Shown here piece by piece: positions 46,027-55,988 of a DNA stretch of 64,000 nt; within the stretch, counting starts at the first letter, position 1, and every line of letters starts with the position of its first letter. The translations under genes were made by a program, and so were the position numbers. This stretch comes from Oscillospiraceae bacterium (lineage in GTDB: Bacteria; Bacillota; Clostridia; Oscillospirales; CAG-272). Under the pieces are notes generated by a model. That model made no database searches. It was given only the letters and a program-made list of their open reading frames with translations, and was not told the DNA's origin. The DNA lies in contig SVQK01000093.1 in the NCBI GenBank assembly GCA_015065385.1, positions 1 to 64,000 of the forward strand, read 5' to 3'.

Positions 46027-47513
46027 ATGATGAAAAAAGATCCTTCAGCTTTCTGATTGCCCTTCTGCTCGTCCTGTCTGTCTTTTCTTCCTGTGCCGAC
46101 AGCAGGGAAGACGAGGAACCGTCCGAAACAGCTTCGACTGCCGCTCCCACGGAACCGGAACCGGAGGAGACCCAGCCGGAGGAGGAGACGGTTCCCGCGC
46201 CCGAGCTGCCCGCAGGTCTTGATTTCGGCGGCGCGGGCTTTACCTTCGGCGTCGTAGACAATCCCAACATGAAGAGCGGCCTGATCGTAGAGGAGCTGAA
46301 CGGCGAGGTGCTGAACGACGCGCTCTTTACGACGGTCGCGGAGTCCGACAACGCGCTGAACGTGAAGATCGGCGAGTACGTCATGACGAACGGATATCCG
46401 GCGGCCTCGTCGATCACCCCTCTCATTCAGGCGGGAGACGATGTGATTCAGGTGGCGAACGTGTTCTGCGTGGACGCGCCGACCTTGATGTCGAAGGGTT
46501 ATACGGTGGACTACAACTCGCTCCCGTACCTCGATCCCGAGAAGCCGTACTGGGACGGCAAGGTGAACGACGCGCTGGTTCTGGCCGACGTACGGTACGC
46601 CATGATCGGCGATCTGTCCATCACTACGCACGACCTTACCTATATCCTGCTCTTTTCCTCCGATCTGGTGGAGAAGAACGGACTGGAACGGCCCTATTCG
46701 CTGGTATTCGAGGGAAAGTGGACCATGGACCGCATGAAGGAAATGATGGAGACGGTTCTCTCGGACGCGAACGGCAACGGAAAGCGGGACGCAGAGGACG
46801 TGTTCGGCTATCTCGGCCATGCGAAGATGGTGCTTCCCAGCTTCTGGGTCGGCGCCGGAGAAAAGTGCATGGAGCTCGGCGAAGACGGCGTCCCGGCGCT
46901 CACCATAACCGACGAACGCTTCTTGTCCGTATTCGAGAAGATCTTCTCCATGACTTACGACAACGGGGCGTGGTTCCGGGTGGCGGAGGACGTGGACGTC
47001 CCAACCGAATGCACCAGAATGTTTGCGGAAAACCACGCGCTGTTCCTCGACTGTTCCTTCTTCTATGTGGCCGCGCTCCGGGAAATGGAGACCGATTTCG
47101 GCATCATTCCGTATCCGAAGTACGACGAGGAACAGAAGGACTACTGCGCCCTCGTAAGCTATTTCATGCCGCCCATCATCCCCATCACCAACCAGAACGC
47201 GGAGATGACCGGCGCGGTGCTGGAAGAGGCGAACTACCGCGCGAAACTGCACCTGACCCCCGCCTACTACGACATCACCCTCAAAGGAAAGTACTCCCGC
47301 GATCCGGAGAGCATCGCCATGCTGGATCTGATCTTCGCCAACCGCGTGGTGGATCTGGGCGACTCCCTGTTCTGCGTGAACGTCCGCGACGGATTTGTCT
47401 TTTCGATGTCCTCCTCGGACAGCCGGGACCTCGTGTCCACGGTAAAAAAGAACGAGAAGATCGTCAATAAGACCGCGCGGAAGATGATCGACGAGCTGCG
47501 GAACGGAGACTGA
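46027..47513 (+). pseudogene. Extracellular solute-binding lipoprotein with an apparent -1 frameshift in an A6 tract after codon 2 (or mis-sequenced intact gene)
   Basis: SD GCGAGGA + ATGATGAAAAAAGATCC: the read frame gives MMKKDPSAF*, one extra A gives MMKKRSFSFLIALLLVLSVFSSC lipobox in frame with the long ORF. Confidence 0.7.
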
Positions 47514-47569
47514 CGCGGGATCGGGGAAAAAGAACCGTATTCCCACACTAAACAACGCAGGAGGAGCAT

Positions 47570-49510
47570 ATGCGTCTTGTGACAAACGAATTTGCGCCGC
47601 TGAAACAGGTGAGCGTGAAGGACGGCTTCTGGAGCCGGTATCAGGAAATCGCCCGGGAGAAGATCATACCCTTCCAGTGGCGCGCCATCAACGACGACGT
47701 GCCCGGGATCGAACCGAGCCATGCCATCCGGAATTTCCGCATCGCGGCGGGACTGGAGGAGGGCGATTTCGGCGGACTGGTCTTTCAGGACAGCGACGTG
47801 GCGAAATGGCTCGAGGCCGTGGCGTACCGCCTGAGCACCCATCCGGATCCCGAACTGGAAAAGACGGCGGACGGAGTCATCGACCTCATCGCGCAGGCGC
47901 AGGAAGAGGACGGATATCTCGACACCTTCTTCCAGATCGCGGAGCCGGACAGGAAATTCACCAACCTGAACGAATGCCACGAGCTCTACTGCGCGGGGCA
48001 CATGACCGAGGCCGCCGTGGCGTACTACGAGGCGACGGGCAAGGACAAGCTTTTGAATGTCATGCGCCGGTGCGTGGACCTGATCGACCGGACCATCGGA
48101 CCGGAGGAGGGGAAGCTCCACGGCTATCCGGGACACCCCGAGCTGGAGCTTGCGCTCTGCCGCCTGTACCGGGCAACGGGGGAGGAGCGGTATCTCAAGC
48201 TCTGCGCCTACATGATCAACGAGCGCGGCACGGAGCCCTTCTTCTTCGAGGAAGAGCTGAAAAAGCGCGGCTACACCGCATTCTGGGGCGGCGGCCGTCA
48301 GGAGCACGTTGACAAGGAGTACAATCAGGCCCACAAGCCCCTGAAAAAGCAGACCGAGGCGATCGGACACAGCGTCCGGGCGGGCTATCTCTACACCGGC
48401 GCGGCCGATCTTGCGGCAGAGACCGGAGACGGAGAGCTTGCCCGCGCGATGGAGACTCTGTGGAACAACGTGGTCAACCGGCAGATGTACATCACCGGGG
48501 CCGTCGGATCCCAGGTGCACGGCGAGGCGTTCTCCTTCGACTACCATCTGCCCAACGATACGGTCTACGGCGAGACCTGCGCGGCCATTTCCATGGTGTT
48601 CTTCGCCAGCCGGATGCTCCGGATGGATTCCGACCGGAAGTACGCCGATGTGATGGAACGTCTGCTCTACAACGGCACGATTTCCGGCATGGCGCTCGAC
48701 GGACAGCACTTCTTCTACACCAATCCCCTCGCCATGTGGGAGGAGGCGACGAAGCGGGCCGGCGTGACGAGACACATCCGCTCGAAGCGGCCCGGCTGGT
48801 TCGGATGCGCCTGCTGCCCTCCGAATCTCGCCCGGATGATCACTTCCCTCGGCGGATATGTCTACTCCTCCTCGGACGACACGGCCTATGTCCACCTCTA
48901 CGTCGGATCGGACGCGGAGCTCGATGTGGGCGGTCAGACGGTGAAGCTCTCCCAGACGGGAAACTATCCGTGGGACGGGCGGATCTCCTTCAAGCCCGGC
49001 GCGGGGAAATACCGGCTCGCGCTTCGGATCCCCGGATGGGCGCGCACTTTCTCGGTCACGGTCAACGGAGCGAAGGTCAGCCCCGGGCTCGAGAAGGGCT
49101 ACGCGGTGCTGGACGGCGTATGGGAGGACGGAGACGAGGTGATTCTCGATCTGCCGATGCCCGTGGAGTTTGTCGAAGCAAATCCTCTGCTGCGGGCGGA
49201 TAACGGCCGGGTCGCCATCATGCGCGGGCCGGTGGTGTACTGCCTCGAATCCGCGGACAACGGCGAGGATCTGGACGCGCTGCAGGTCGTATGCGCCGAC
49301 GGCTTCCGCGCCGAGGAGGACGGGACGCTCTTCCCCGGCATGGTGAAGCTCGTCGGACCGGCTCTGCGGAGAAAACCGTGGAACACCGACGCGCTCTACC
49401 GCCGGGCGGATTGCGCGGAGCTTGAGGAATGCGAGATCACGGCGATCCCCTATGCCTTCTGGGACAACCGGGAGGACACGAGGGAAATGATCGTCTGGAT
49501 CAGAAAATAA
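47570..49510 (+). CDS. GH127 (DUF1680) beta-L-arabinofuranosidase-like
   Basis: VKDGFWSRYQEIAREKIIPFQW..., NLNECHELYCAGHMTEAAVAYYEATGK, FGCACCPPNLARM. Confidence 0.92.
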   Translation: MRLVTNEFAPLKQVSVKDGFWSRYQEIAREKIIPFQWRAINDDVPGIEPSHAIRNFRIAAGLEEGDFGGLVFQDSDVAKWLEAVAYRLSTHPDPELEKTADGVIDLIAQAQEEDGYLDTFFQIAEPDRKFTNLNECHELYCAGHMTEAAVAYYEATGKDKLLNVMRRCVDLIDRTIGPEEGKLHGYPGHPELELALCRLYRATGEERYLKLCAYMINERGTEPFFFEEELKKRGYTAFWGGGRQEHVDKEYNQAHKPLKKQTEAIGHSVRAGYLYTGAADLAAETGDGELARAMETLWNNVVNRQMYITGAVGSQVHGEAFSFDYHLPNDTVYGETCAAISMVFFASRMLRMDSDRKYADVMERLLYNGTISGMALDGQHFFYTNPLAMWEEATKRAGVTRHIRSKRPGWFGCACCPPNLARMITSLGGYVYSSSDDTAYVHLYVGSDAELDVGGQTVKLSQTGNYPWDGRISFKPGAGKYRLALRIPGWARTFSVTVNGAKVSPGLEKGYAVLDGVWEDGDEVILDLPMPVEFVEANPLLRADNGRVAIMRGPVVYCLESADNGEDLDALQVVCADGFRAEEDGTLFPGMVKLVGPALRRKPWNTDALYRRADCAELEECEITAIPYAFWDNREDTREMIVWIRK

Positions 49511-49592
49511 CACGACGCGCTCCGTTCTCTTTCCCAAAGAGGGAGGGCGGGGCGTCTGTCCGACAGTGGGACAGGGGGAAGGAAGGTTCCGG

Positions 49593-52265
49593 ATGAAACA
49601 ATCGGGAAAATGGGCCGCGCTGCTTCTGGCTTGCCTTTTGACGGCGGGTTCCTGTTCGTCAAAACCGCACGGGATCTCCATCGAAACCACGGACGGGAGT
49701 CTGCCGCAGGTCACGAACGCCGCGGAAAACGCACAGCCGTCCGTGCCGGATGCGAGCGGGGACGGGACGCGGATTGTGGTGAAGGCCGGAGACGATACGC
49801 AGCTGACCATCACGCCGTCCGTCGCGCCGGGGATCTACTCCGAGGAAGACCGGCCCGCCCATATCACCCTGACGACGGATTCCCCCTACCGGATCGTCTA
49901 CACCACCTCGACGGGCATGATCCCTCCGCCGAACGGACAGGGCGCGGTCGGTCAGATCCGCCTGCCGTACGCGGATACGGGGGACGGTGTGACGCAGTGC
50001 GCGGTGATCCGGGCGGCGCTCTACGACGGAAACGCCATGGTCGGGCAGTGCCGGAGCTTCACCTATATCTCCGCGCCGGAGGGACGGTTCACCACGCCGG
50101 TCTTTTCGCTGGTGTCCGATCCGACGGGACTGTACGGCTACGAGGAGGGGATCCTCGTGGAGGGGAAAGCCCGGGACGACGCGAGAAAGCACGGCAATCC
50201 GCCAGGCTGGTCCCTCGGCAACACCAACGCCAACTACTACAACGGCGGGATCGAGTGGGAGCGGGCGATGTCCATGGAGTACTCCGGAGACGGCGGCGGC
50301 GCGTACGACTACGTTTCAAACGGCGGAATGCGGGTCAACGGCGGATGGACGAGGGCCAACGTTCAGAAATCCCTCAAGCTGTTCAGCCGGAAGTCCTACA
50401 CTCCGGATCACGGCACGTTCACGATGGATCTGTATCCCGGCTACCGGGATCCCGCGACGGGGCGGACGCTCTCCTTTGCCAACACGATCCTTCTGCGCGG
50501 CGGGTCGAACAACGAGGGCAACAACGTCATCGCAACGCCGCTGCAGATCAAGCTCTGCGAGGGAACGGGGCAGATCGTCCCCGCCATCCGCCCTGTGACG
50601 GAGTTCATCAACGGCCAGTACCGCGGGATGTTCATGATGATCGAGGACTACGACGCGGACTTCTTCGAAGCCCATTTCGGCGTTCCGGAGGAGGAGCTGA
50701 CGATTCTGTCCGGATCGTTCGAGAACTACGGCGGGAGCATGTGGTCCGTGGACACCGGGGAGGACGCGGATCTGAGAGAGTTCATCCGGACCATGAACCG
50801 GCTCGCCGCGGCGGACGCGAAGACTTCGGCGGGCTATGCGCTGGCGGAGGAAGCCCTCGATCTGAAAAACTTCATCGAATACATGTGCATCGAGCTCTAC
50901 TGCTGCAACTCGGACTGGCCGGACAACAACCTCAGGGCCTTCCGGGTGAATGAGAGCGGACTCGATCCCGCGGGGGAAGGCGTGCGCGACGGGCGGTACC
51001 GGTTCCTTCTGAAGGACCTCGATCTGGCGTTCGGACACGGGCACGACGTGAAGAAGGATCCCTACCACACCATCGGCGGGACGAGCGCGCTTCTGATCCG
51101 GAACGTGTACAATAACCTGATGCACAACGAGACCTTCCGCAACAGGGTGTACATGTACTTCTGCACCCTGGCGACGGCGGTCTTCGATCCGGCCCGGGTC
51201 AATGCGATGATCGGGGAATTCAATCTGGCGATGCTTCCCGAGATGGGGTACACGACGAAATCCCTCGGCGTGGGCGGAGGATCCCTCGCGGCGTGGAGGA
51301 CCAACGTGAGCGGCCTGCGCTCGTTTGCCGTCAAGCGGGTGGACGCCGTTCTTGACGCGACGTCGAAGGAATCCGGCAAAAAGCTGGCCGATCTCTCCGT
51401 ATCCCTTGAGGGGGAGGGGACCTGCGAGCTCGGCTGGTTCCCGGCGGCGGACGGAGAAGCGCGGAAATACCCGCTGTCCACGGTGATCCCGCTGACGGTT
51501 CCGGACGGGGCGTCGGTGGAGGTGACGGGCGGGACGTATAACAACGGAAACCTGATCCTCACCGCGGAAAACGCCTCCCTGCGGATCATCTTCCCGGCTG
51601 AGGCGGATATCAGAACCGCGGACGGCGTGGTGATCAACGAGGCGGCGACACGGGACACGGACCGGCCCTTCATCGAGCTTTACAACGGATCCTCCGAGGA
51701 CATATCCCTCGACGGCTGGACGATCGGGACGACGAAGACCCGCGCCCTCGACGGCTATGCGATCCCTGCGGGCGGGTATCTCACTCTCGGGGAGGGATTC
51801 GACGCGCCGATCGGATTCAGCCTTTCGAAGACGGGGACGCTGACCCTCGCGCGCGGGAATGATACCGTGGATTCCCTCTCTCTCGGAGAAGTCCATTCGT
51901 CCGTGCGGTGGGGGCGGATCCCGGACGGCGGCGTCATGTCCACCCTCTACGATACGGAGCTGACGCCGGGAGAAGCGAACCGGATCCTGCCGGAATTTGA
52001 GATGGGATGCGCCCTCCGCGACGCGATCGTGATCTGCGGGGAAAGCACCGATCTGACGGTCACCCTCGGAGAGAACACCCTGCTCCCGCTCTCCCTCTTC
52101 AAGTCGGCGTTCAAATTCGCCCGGGACATTCACCGGGAGGAATACGACTGGTTCCGCGAGCACGGGGACGAAAAAATGACCGTGGCGGAGCTGCTCGAAT
52201 TCTTCAAAGACACGAACGTCACGGCGCGGTTCATTCCGGAACGCAATCTGTTCTTTGTGCAGTAA
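49593..52265 (+). CDS. CotH-family lipoprotein with C-terminal lamin-tail-like domain
   Basis: Lipobox LTAGSCSS; chitobiase-like N-terminal; YRGMFMMIEDYDADFFEAHFG, FLLKDLDLAFGHG; VVINEAATRDTDRPFIELYNGSSEDISLDGWTI. Confidence 0.83.
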   Translation: MKQSGKWAALLLACLLTAGSCSSKPHGISIETTDGSLPQVTNAAENAQPSVPDASGDGTRIVVKAGDDTQLTITPSVAPGIYSEEDRPAHITLTTDSPYRIVYTTSTGMIPPPNGQGAVGQIRLPYADTGDGVTQCAVIRAALYDGNAMVGQCRSFTYISAPEGRFTTPVFSLVSDPTGLYGYEEGILVEGKARDDARKHGNPPGWSLGNTNANYYNGGIEWERAMSMEYSGDGGGAYDYVSNGGMRVNGGWTRANVQKSLKLFSRKSYTPDHGTFTMDLYPGYRDPATGRTLSFANTILLRGGSNNEGNNVIATPLQIKLCEGTGQIVPAIRPVTEFINGQYRGMFMMIEDYDADFFEAHFGVPEEELTILSGSFENYGGSMWSVDTGEDADLREFIRTMNRLAAADAKTSAGYALAEEALDLKNFIEYMCIELYCCNSDWPDNNLRAFRVNESGLDPAGEGVRDGRYRFLLKDLDLAFGHGHDVKKDPYHTIGGTSALLIRNVYNNLMHNETFRNRVYMYFCTLATAVFDPARVNAMIGEFNLAMLPEMGYTTKSLGVGGGSLAAWRTNVSGLRSFAVKRVDAVLDATSKESGKKLADLSVSLEGEGTCELGWFPAADGEARKYPLSTVIPLTVPDGASVEVTGGTYNNGNLILTAENASLRIIFPAEADIRTADGVVINEAATRDTDRPFIELYNGSSEDISLDGWTIGTTKTRALDGYAIPAGGYLTLGEGFDAPIGFSLSKTGTLTLARGNDTVDSLSLGEVHSSVRWGRIPDGGVMSTLYDTELTPGEANRILPEFEMGCALRDAIVICGESTDLTVTLGENTLLPLSLFKSAFKFARDIHREEYDWFREHGDEKMTVAELLEFFKDTNVTARFIPERNLFFVQ

Positions 52266-52499
52266 TACTAATCTCAAGCTAAAAGGGAAACGCGGCTTTC
52301 TTTCGGAGAAAGCCTGGCAAAGAACTTTGAAAGGGGAAAAGGATAGGCTGTACCCATACAGTATTGCTTACCTTCGGCACACCAATTTAGCTATCCAACC
52401 TTATCAGAGTTATTGTACGCGAGCTCATCGCAAGGCGATTCGCCTCCTACATGAAGCGCTCAAAACCCATGAAGTTAGCCTTTTAGGCTGAGAATAGTA
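52266..52499 (+). mobile_element. MITE-like dispersed element, copy C (short form lacking both internal hairpins)
   Basis: TACTAATCTCAAGCTAAAAGGG ... CCTTTTAGGCTGAGAATAGTA, flanking TAA direct repeats (52263-52265, 52500-52502). Confidence 0.88.
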
Positions 52500-52518
52500 T
52501 AAACGCGGAAGAACAAAG

Positions 52519-52558
52519 AAAAAGCAGATTCCCTTGGATCCGGGGAGTCTGCTTTTTT
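52519..52558. terminator. Bidirectional rho-independent terminator between convergent CotH genes
   Basis: AAAAAGCAGATTCCC-ttggatcc-GGGGAGTCTGCTTTTTT. Confidence 0.85.
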
Positions 52559-52580
52559 CGCCGCGGTGTCAGTCAGCCGG

Positions 52581-53987
52581 TCAGTTGTGCCACTCGGAGT
52601 TGAGCCATGCGATGCGGGTGTTGAGCCAGTTTTTCAGATAATCCAGTTCTTCGTCGTAGGTGAAAAGGGAGAGATGGCCGCGCAGATCCGTCTGCTTCAG
52701 CTTCTGGGGCCACTTTTTCTTGTCGAGCTTCTGGCTTTCGGAGATGGTTTTTGCCTGATCGTCGATGAACTGCATCCACTCTGCGATCTTTCCGTCGTCG
52801 TACAGCTGGGACCAGCGGTCGTGGATCGCCTGCTTGAAGTCCTTCTCCTGCGTCAGGGTCTGATACCACGGGGAATAGCCCGAGGTCGCCACATGATAGC
52901 CCTCCGGATACATGCAGGTGGCGGCGTTCTGGTTGCCCATGCAGGTGTCGTAGTCCCAGCAGGGGCCCATATGGAGCTTGCCGTCCTTGACGTACATATA
53001 GCAGGAGGTGGTGAAGCCGGAGTCGTAGTTCTTGAGCAGCTCGTTGACGATGTACCAGTCCACGAAGGAATCTACGTCGATGAAGCGGGAATACTCCTTC
53101 ATGCCCTTGGTGGTGATGGCGACGTCGGCCTTGACGATGAGCTGGCGGTATTTGCTCATGAGGGCGTCGTGCTCTTCGGTCGTGGCTGCCTCGTCGATGG
53201 GCTCGCTGAAAATGATGTGCGTGCCGCTCGGGCAGATGATGCAGTTGGAGCAGTCTCCGTGGCGGTACTGTGCCTCGATTTCAAAGAGGGCGTCCGCGTC
53301 CACCTGACCGTTTCCGAGGGTGATGTTCTGGGAGAGAACGTAGAGGCCGTTGTACTTGCCGTTGACGTACAAGTCCACATACCGCGTCTGGACGGCGTAC
53401 TCCATGCCGAAGATGTTCGACGCCAGATTGAGCCCGATGAAGTTCCGAAGCAGGGTCTTGTCCGAATAGGTGGTGATGAGCACCCATTTCTTTCCGGCGT
53501 TCATGCCGAGCAGGGGAGCCGCGTCGTCGAGCTTCAGGCCGTAGGTCTTCTGGGGGAAGGACCAGCTGTAGTTTCCGCGTCCCTTGATCTGCAGGGGCAT
53601 TTCGATGATCCCCTCGCCGTTGTACACGATGGAATAGGTTCCCGGCGAAAAGACGTGGTGCTGGACGCTGTTCAGACTCTTTGACCCGAGATCGATGTAG
53701 AGGGCGGGCAGGTTGGTGGTCTGCGGATAGGCGGCCATCTCCTCCTCGGTCAGCTTATGCACGGGCGAATTCCCCATGACGATGACACGGCCTCCGCCGA
53801 GCGGGGAGATCACGGCAGACGCGGTTTCGGTCTCTTCAAGAACCTCGGTTTCTTCCGCCGGGACAGGTTCCGTTTCGGCGGGATCGACCGGGGCGGCATC
53901 CTGCGCGCATCCCGCGGCAAGGAGGAGGGAGGCGGCGAGCGCGGTCAGCAAAAGACCGGGGCGCAGGGAGGGAATGCAACTCTTCAT
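52581..53987 (-). CDS. CotH-family lipoprotein
   Basis: Lipobox LLLAAGCAQD; GRGNYSWSFPQKTYGLKLDD, YNGLYVLSQNI, GPCWDYDTCMGN. Confidence 0.87.
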   Translation of the reverse strand: MKSCIPSLRPGLLLTALAASLLLAAGCAQDAAPVDPAETEPVPAEETEVLEETETASAVISPLGGGRVIVMGNSPVHKLTEEEMAAYPQTTNLPALYIDLGSKSLNSVQHHVFSPGTYSIVYNGEGIIEMPLQIKGRGNYSWSFPQKTYGLKLDDAAPLLGMNAGKKWVLITTYSDKTLLRNFIGLNLASNIFGMEYAVQTRYVDLYVNGKYNGLYVLSQNITLGNGQVDADALFEIEAQYRHGDCSNCIICPSGTHIIFSEPIDEAATTEEHDALMSKYRQLIVKADVAITTKGMKEYSRFIDVDSFVDWYIVNELLKNYDSGFTTSCYMYVKDGKLHMGPCWDYDTCMGNQNAATCMYPEGYHVATSGYSPWYQTLTQEKDFKQAIHDRWSQLYDDGKIAEWMQFIDDQAKTISESQKLDKKKWPQKLKQTDLRGHLSLFTYDEELDYLKNWLNTRIAWLNSEWHN

Positions 53988-54058
53988 GGATACTCCGTAT
54001 TTCTTTGTCGTTGGTTCAGGTTGATTTTCCGCTCCGTCGATGGTATAATGGAGCAGGC

Positions 54059-54904
54059 TCAGGCTTCGGCACATCCGGCGAGCGCGGCTCCGATGACGGT
54101 CCCGAACGCCGAATACTCCGGAATGACGAAATTCATGTCGAACATCCGGTTGAGGGTGGAAAAGACGGTTTCGGCCTGCGGTACGCGGGAGAGGTTGCCG
54201 GTGAGCACCACGTCCCGGACGCCGTGATTGCGCGCCGCGAAGATGGACAGCATGCCGATGGTTTCAAACACCATGTTGATGATGCCGAGGGCAATATCGG
54301 CTCTCGTGGCGAGATCGCTGATCTGGCCGAAGTTGGACGCGGTCATGATATCGGAAAAGCCCGGCACGATGTCGGATTTCGTGATATCCTTGATTTTGAG
54401 GTCGATCCGTTCGAGGTTGCCGTCCTCCGCGAGCGTGGCGATGTGATCCACGTTGTCCATGTTGAGCAGCTTTTTGGACAGCCCGACCAGCGTGCCGCCG
54501 CCCACCCCCGTGCCGCCGAGATAAAGGGGTTCGCAGCCTGTTTCGGCGTAAACGAGCGCGGTGCCGGTTCCGCAGGACGCGATGACGGCCTTGTCCAGCC
54601 CGGAGAGATAGAGCCCGCCGAGGCCGATGGACTTGAATTCCGCGATGGTCTCGCAGTTCAGCCCGTAGATGGGCTTGGAGAGATAGGACGAGCCCGCGCC
54701 CGTGACCATGACCTTTTTCACGTCGCCGAGTTCCAGACCGTTCGTGTCGAGGAACTTTCCGAAGGCTCCGTAGATTGAGGTGATGGGATCGGCCGCGCGG
54801 ACGAAGAGGGGTTCGACGAGACGGTTTCCGGATTCTCCGCCGAAGCCCACGATTTTGGTGGTGCTTCCGCCGATATCGATGCCGACGATGGTTTGTTCCG
54901 CCAT
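54059..54904 (-). CDS. coaW: Type II pantothenate kinase
   Basis: IVGIDIGGSTTKIVGF, VIASCGTGTALVYA, LGGTGVGGGTLVGLSKKLL. Confidence 0.9.
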   Translation of the reverse strand: MAEQTIVGIDIGGSTTKIVGFGGESGNRLVEPLFVRAADPITSIYGAFGKFLDTNGLELGDVKKVMVTGAGSSYLSKPIYGLNCETIAEFKSIGLGGLYLSGLDKAVIASCGTGTALVYAETGCEPLYLGGTGVGGGTLVGLSKKLLNMDNVDHIATLAEDGNLERIDLKIKDITKSDIVPGFSDIMTASNFGQISDLATRADIALGIINMVFETIGMLSIFAARNHGVRDVVLTGNLSRVPQAETVFSTLNRMFDMNFVIPEYSAFGTVIGAALAGCAEA

Positions 54905-55026
54905 GGGAGGTCTCCCTTGGATGTCAGACGTTTTTCTTTCATTCTATCATACGTCGGCGAAAAAATCAATCAAATCTTTGAAATATTACATTTCAGCAGA
55001 GTTCTATTCACGAATGGAGGCAGAGT

Positions 55027-55974
55027 ATGAAGCTGAGCAGGGAGGAAATCCGGCGGATCACGGTCGGCGCGGTCCGCGCATGGGAGGAGGACGGCGCGCT
55101 GTGCTTCTCGAAGGTCACAGAGGAGGAGACGGAGGCGTGGAGAAAAGCGGCGGAATGGATCCTTCCGAACGTCCGGGCTACCACCGGGATCCGGCTGGAC
55201 TTTTGGACGGATTCGTCCTTTGTCCGCGTACAGACGGCGGGCGGCACAAAATACGAGGTGCTGACGGACGGGCTGTTGTCCCACCGGTTCACCCCTGATC
55301 CGGAGAATCGGACATTCACCGCCGATCTGCAAAAGGGCGGGCACCGGGTGACGGTCGTTCTTCCGAGCCACCTCGAACCGGGACGCATCCGGTCGGTGGA
55401 GATCGAAGACGGAGCGGCGCTCGAACCTTGGCGGTACGACGAAAAGATCCTGTTCCTCGGCGACTCCATCACGCAGGGGTGGAACGCGGACTGCGACTGC
55501 CTCTCCTTCGCCTATCAGGTCTCCCTCGCGCGGAACGCACGGAGCGTGATTCAGGGGATCGGCGGCGCGTTCTTTTTGCCCGAGGCAGTGACGGACTTCG
55601 GCTTCTTGCCCGACACGGTGTTCGTCGCCTACGGAACCAACGATTTCGGATTCTTCCCAACGCTCGGCGTTCTTGGGGAAAAGGCGGAAGGGATGCTCTC
55701 CCGCGTGAAGGAGCTCTACGGCGGCGCGCGGATCCGGGTCATCACGCCTCCGTGGAGACAGGATTACAATATCCCCAGAGCCATGGGAACATTCGACGAG
55801 TGCCGGGAGACGATCCGGAAGACGGCGGAGCGCGTCGGGCTGACTGTTGTGGACGGATACGCGCTTTATCCCCACCGGAACGAGTTCATGGCGGACGAGC
55901 TTCATCCGAACGATCTGGGGTTTGCGCAGTACGCCGCGCATCTGCTCCGGCTCGCGTATAAAGACGAAACCTGA
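55027..55974 (+). CDS. SGNH/GDSL hydrolase (esterase-like)
   Basis: KILFLGDSITQGWNADCDCLSFAYQ, VFVAYGTNDFGF, DELHPNDLGFAQYA. Confidence 0.9.
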   Translation: MKLSREEIRRITVGAVRAWEEDGALCFSKVTEEETEAWRKAAEWILPNVRATTGIRLDFWTDSSFVRVQTAGGTKYEVLTDGLLSHRFTPDPENRTFTADLQKGGHRVTVVLPSHLEPGRIRSVEIEDGAALEPWRYDEKILFLGDSITQGWNADCDCLSFAYQVSLARNARSVIQGIGGAFFLPEAVTDFGFLPDTVFVAYGTNDFGFFPTLGVLGEKAEGMLSRVKELYGGARIRVITPPWRQDYNIPRAMGTFDECRETIRKTAERVGLTVVDGYALYPHRNEFMADELHPNDLGFAQYAAHLLRLAYKDET

Positions 55975-55988
55975 AAGGCGGAACGAAC

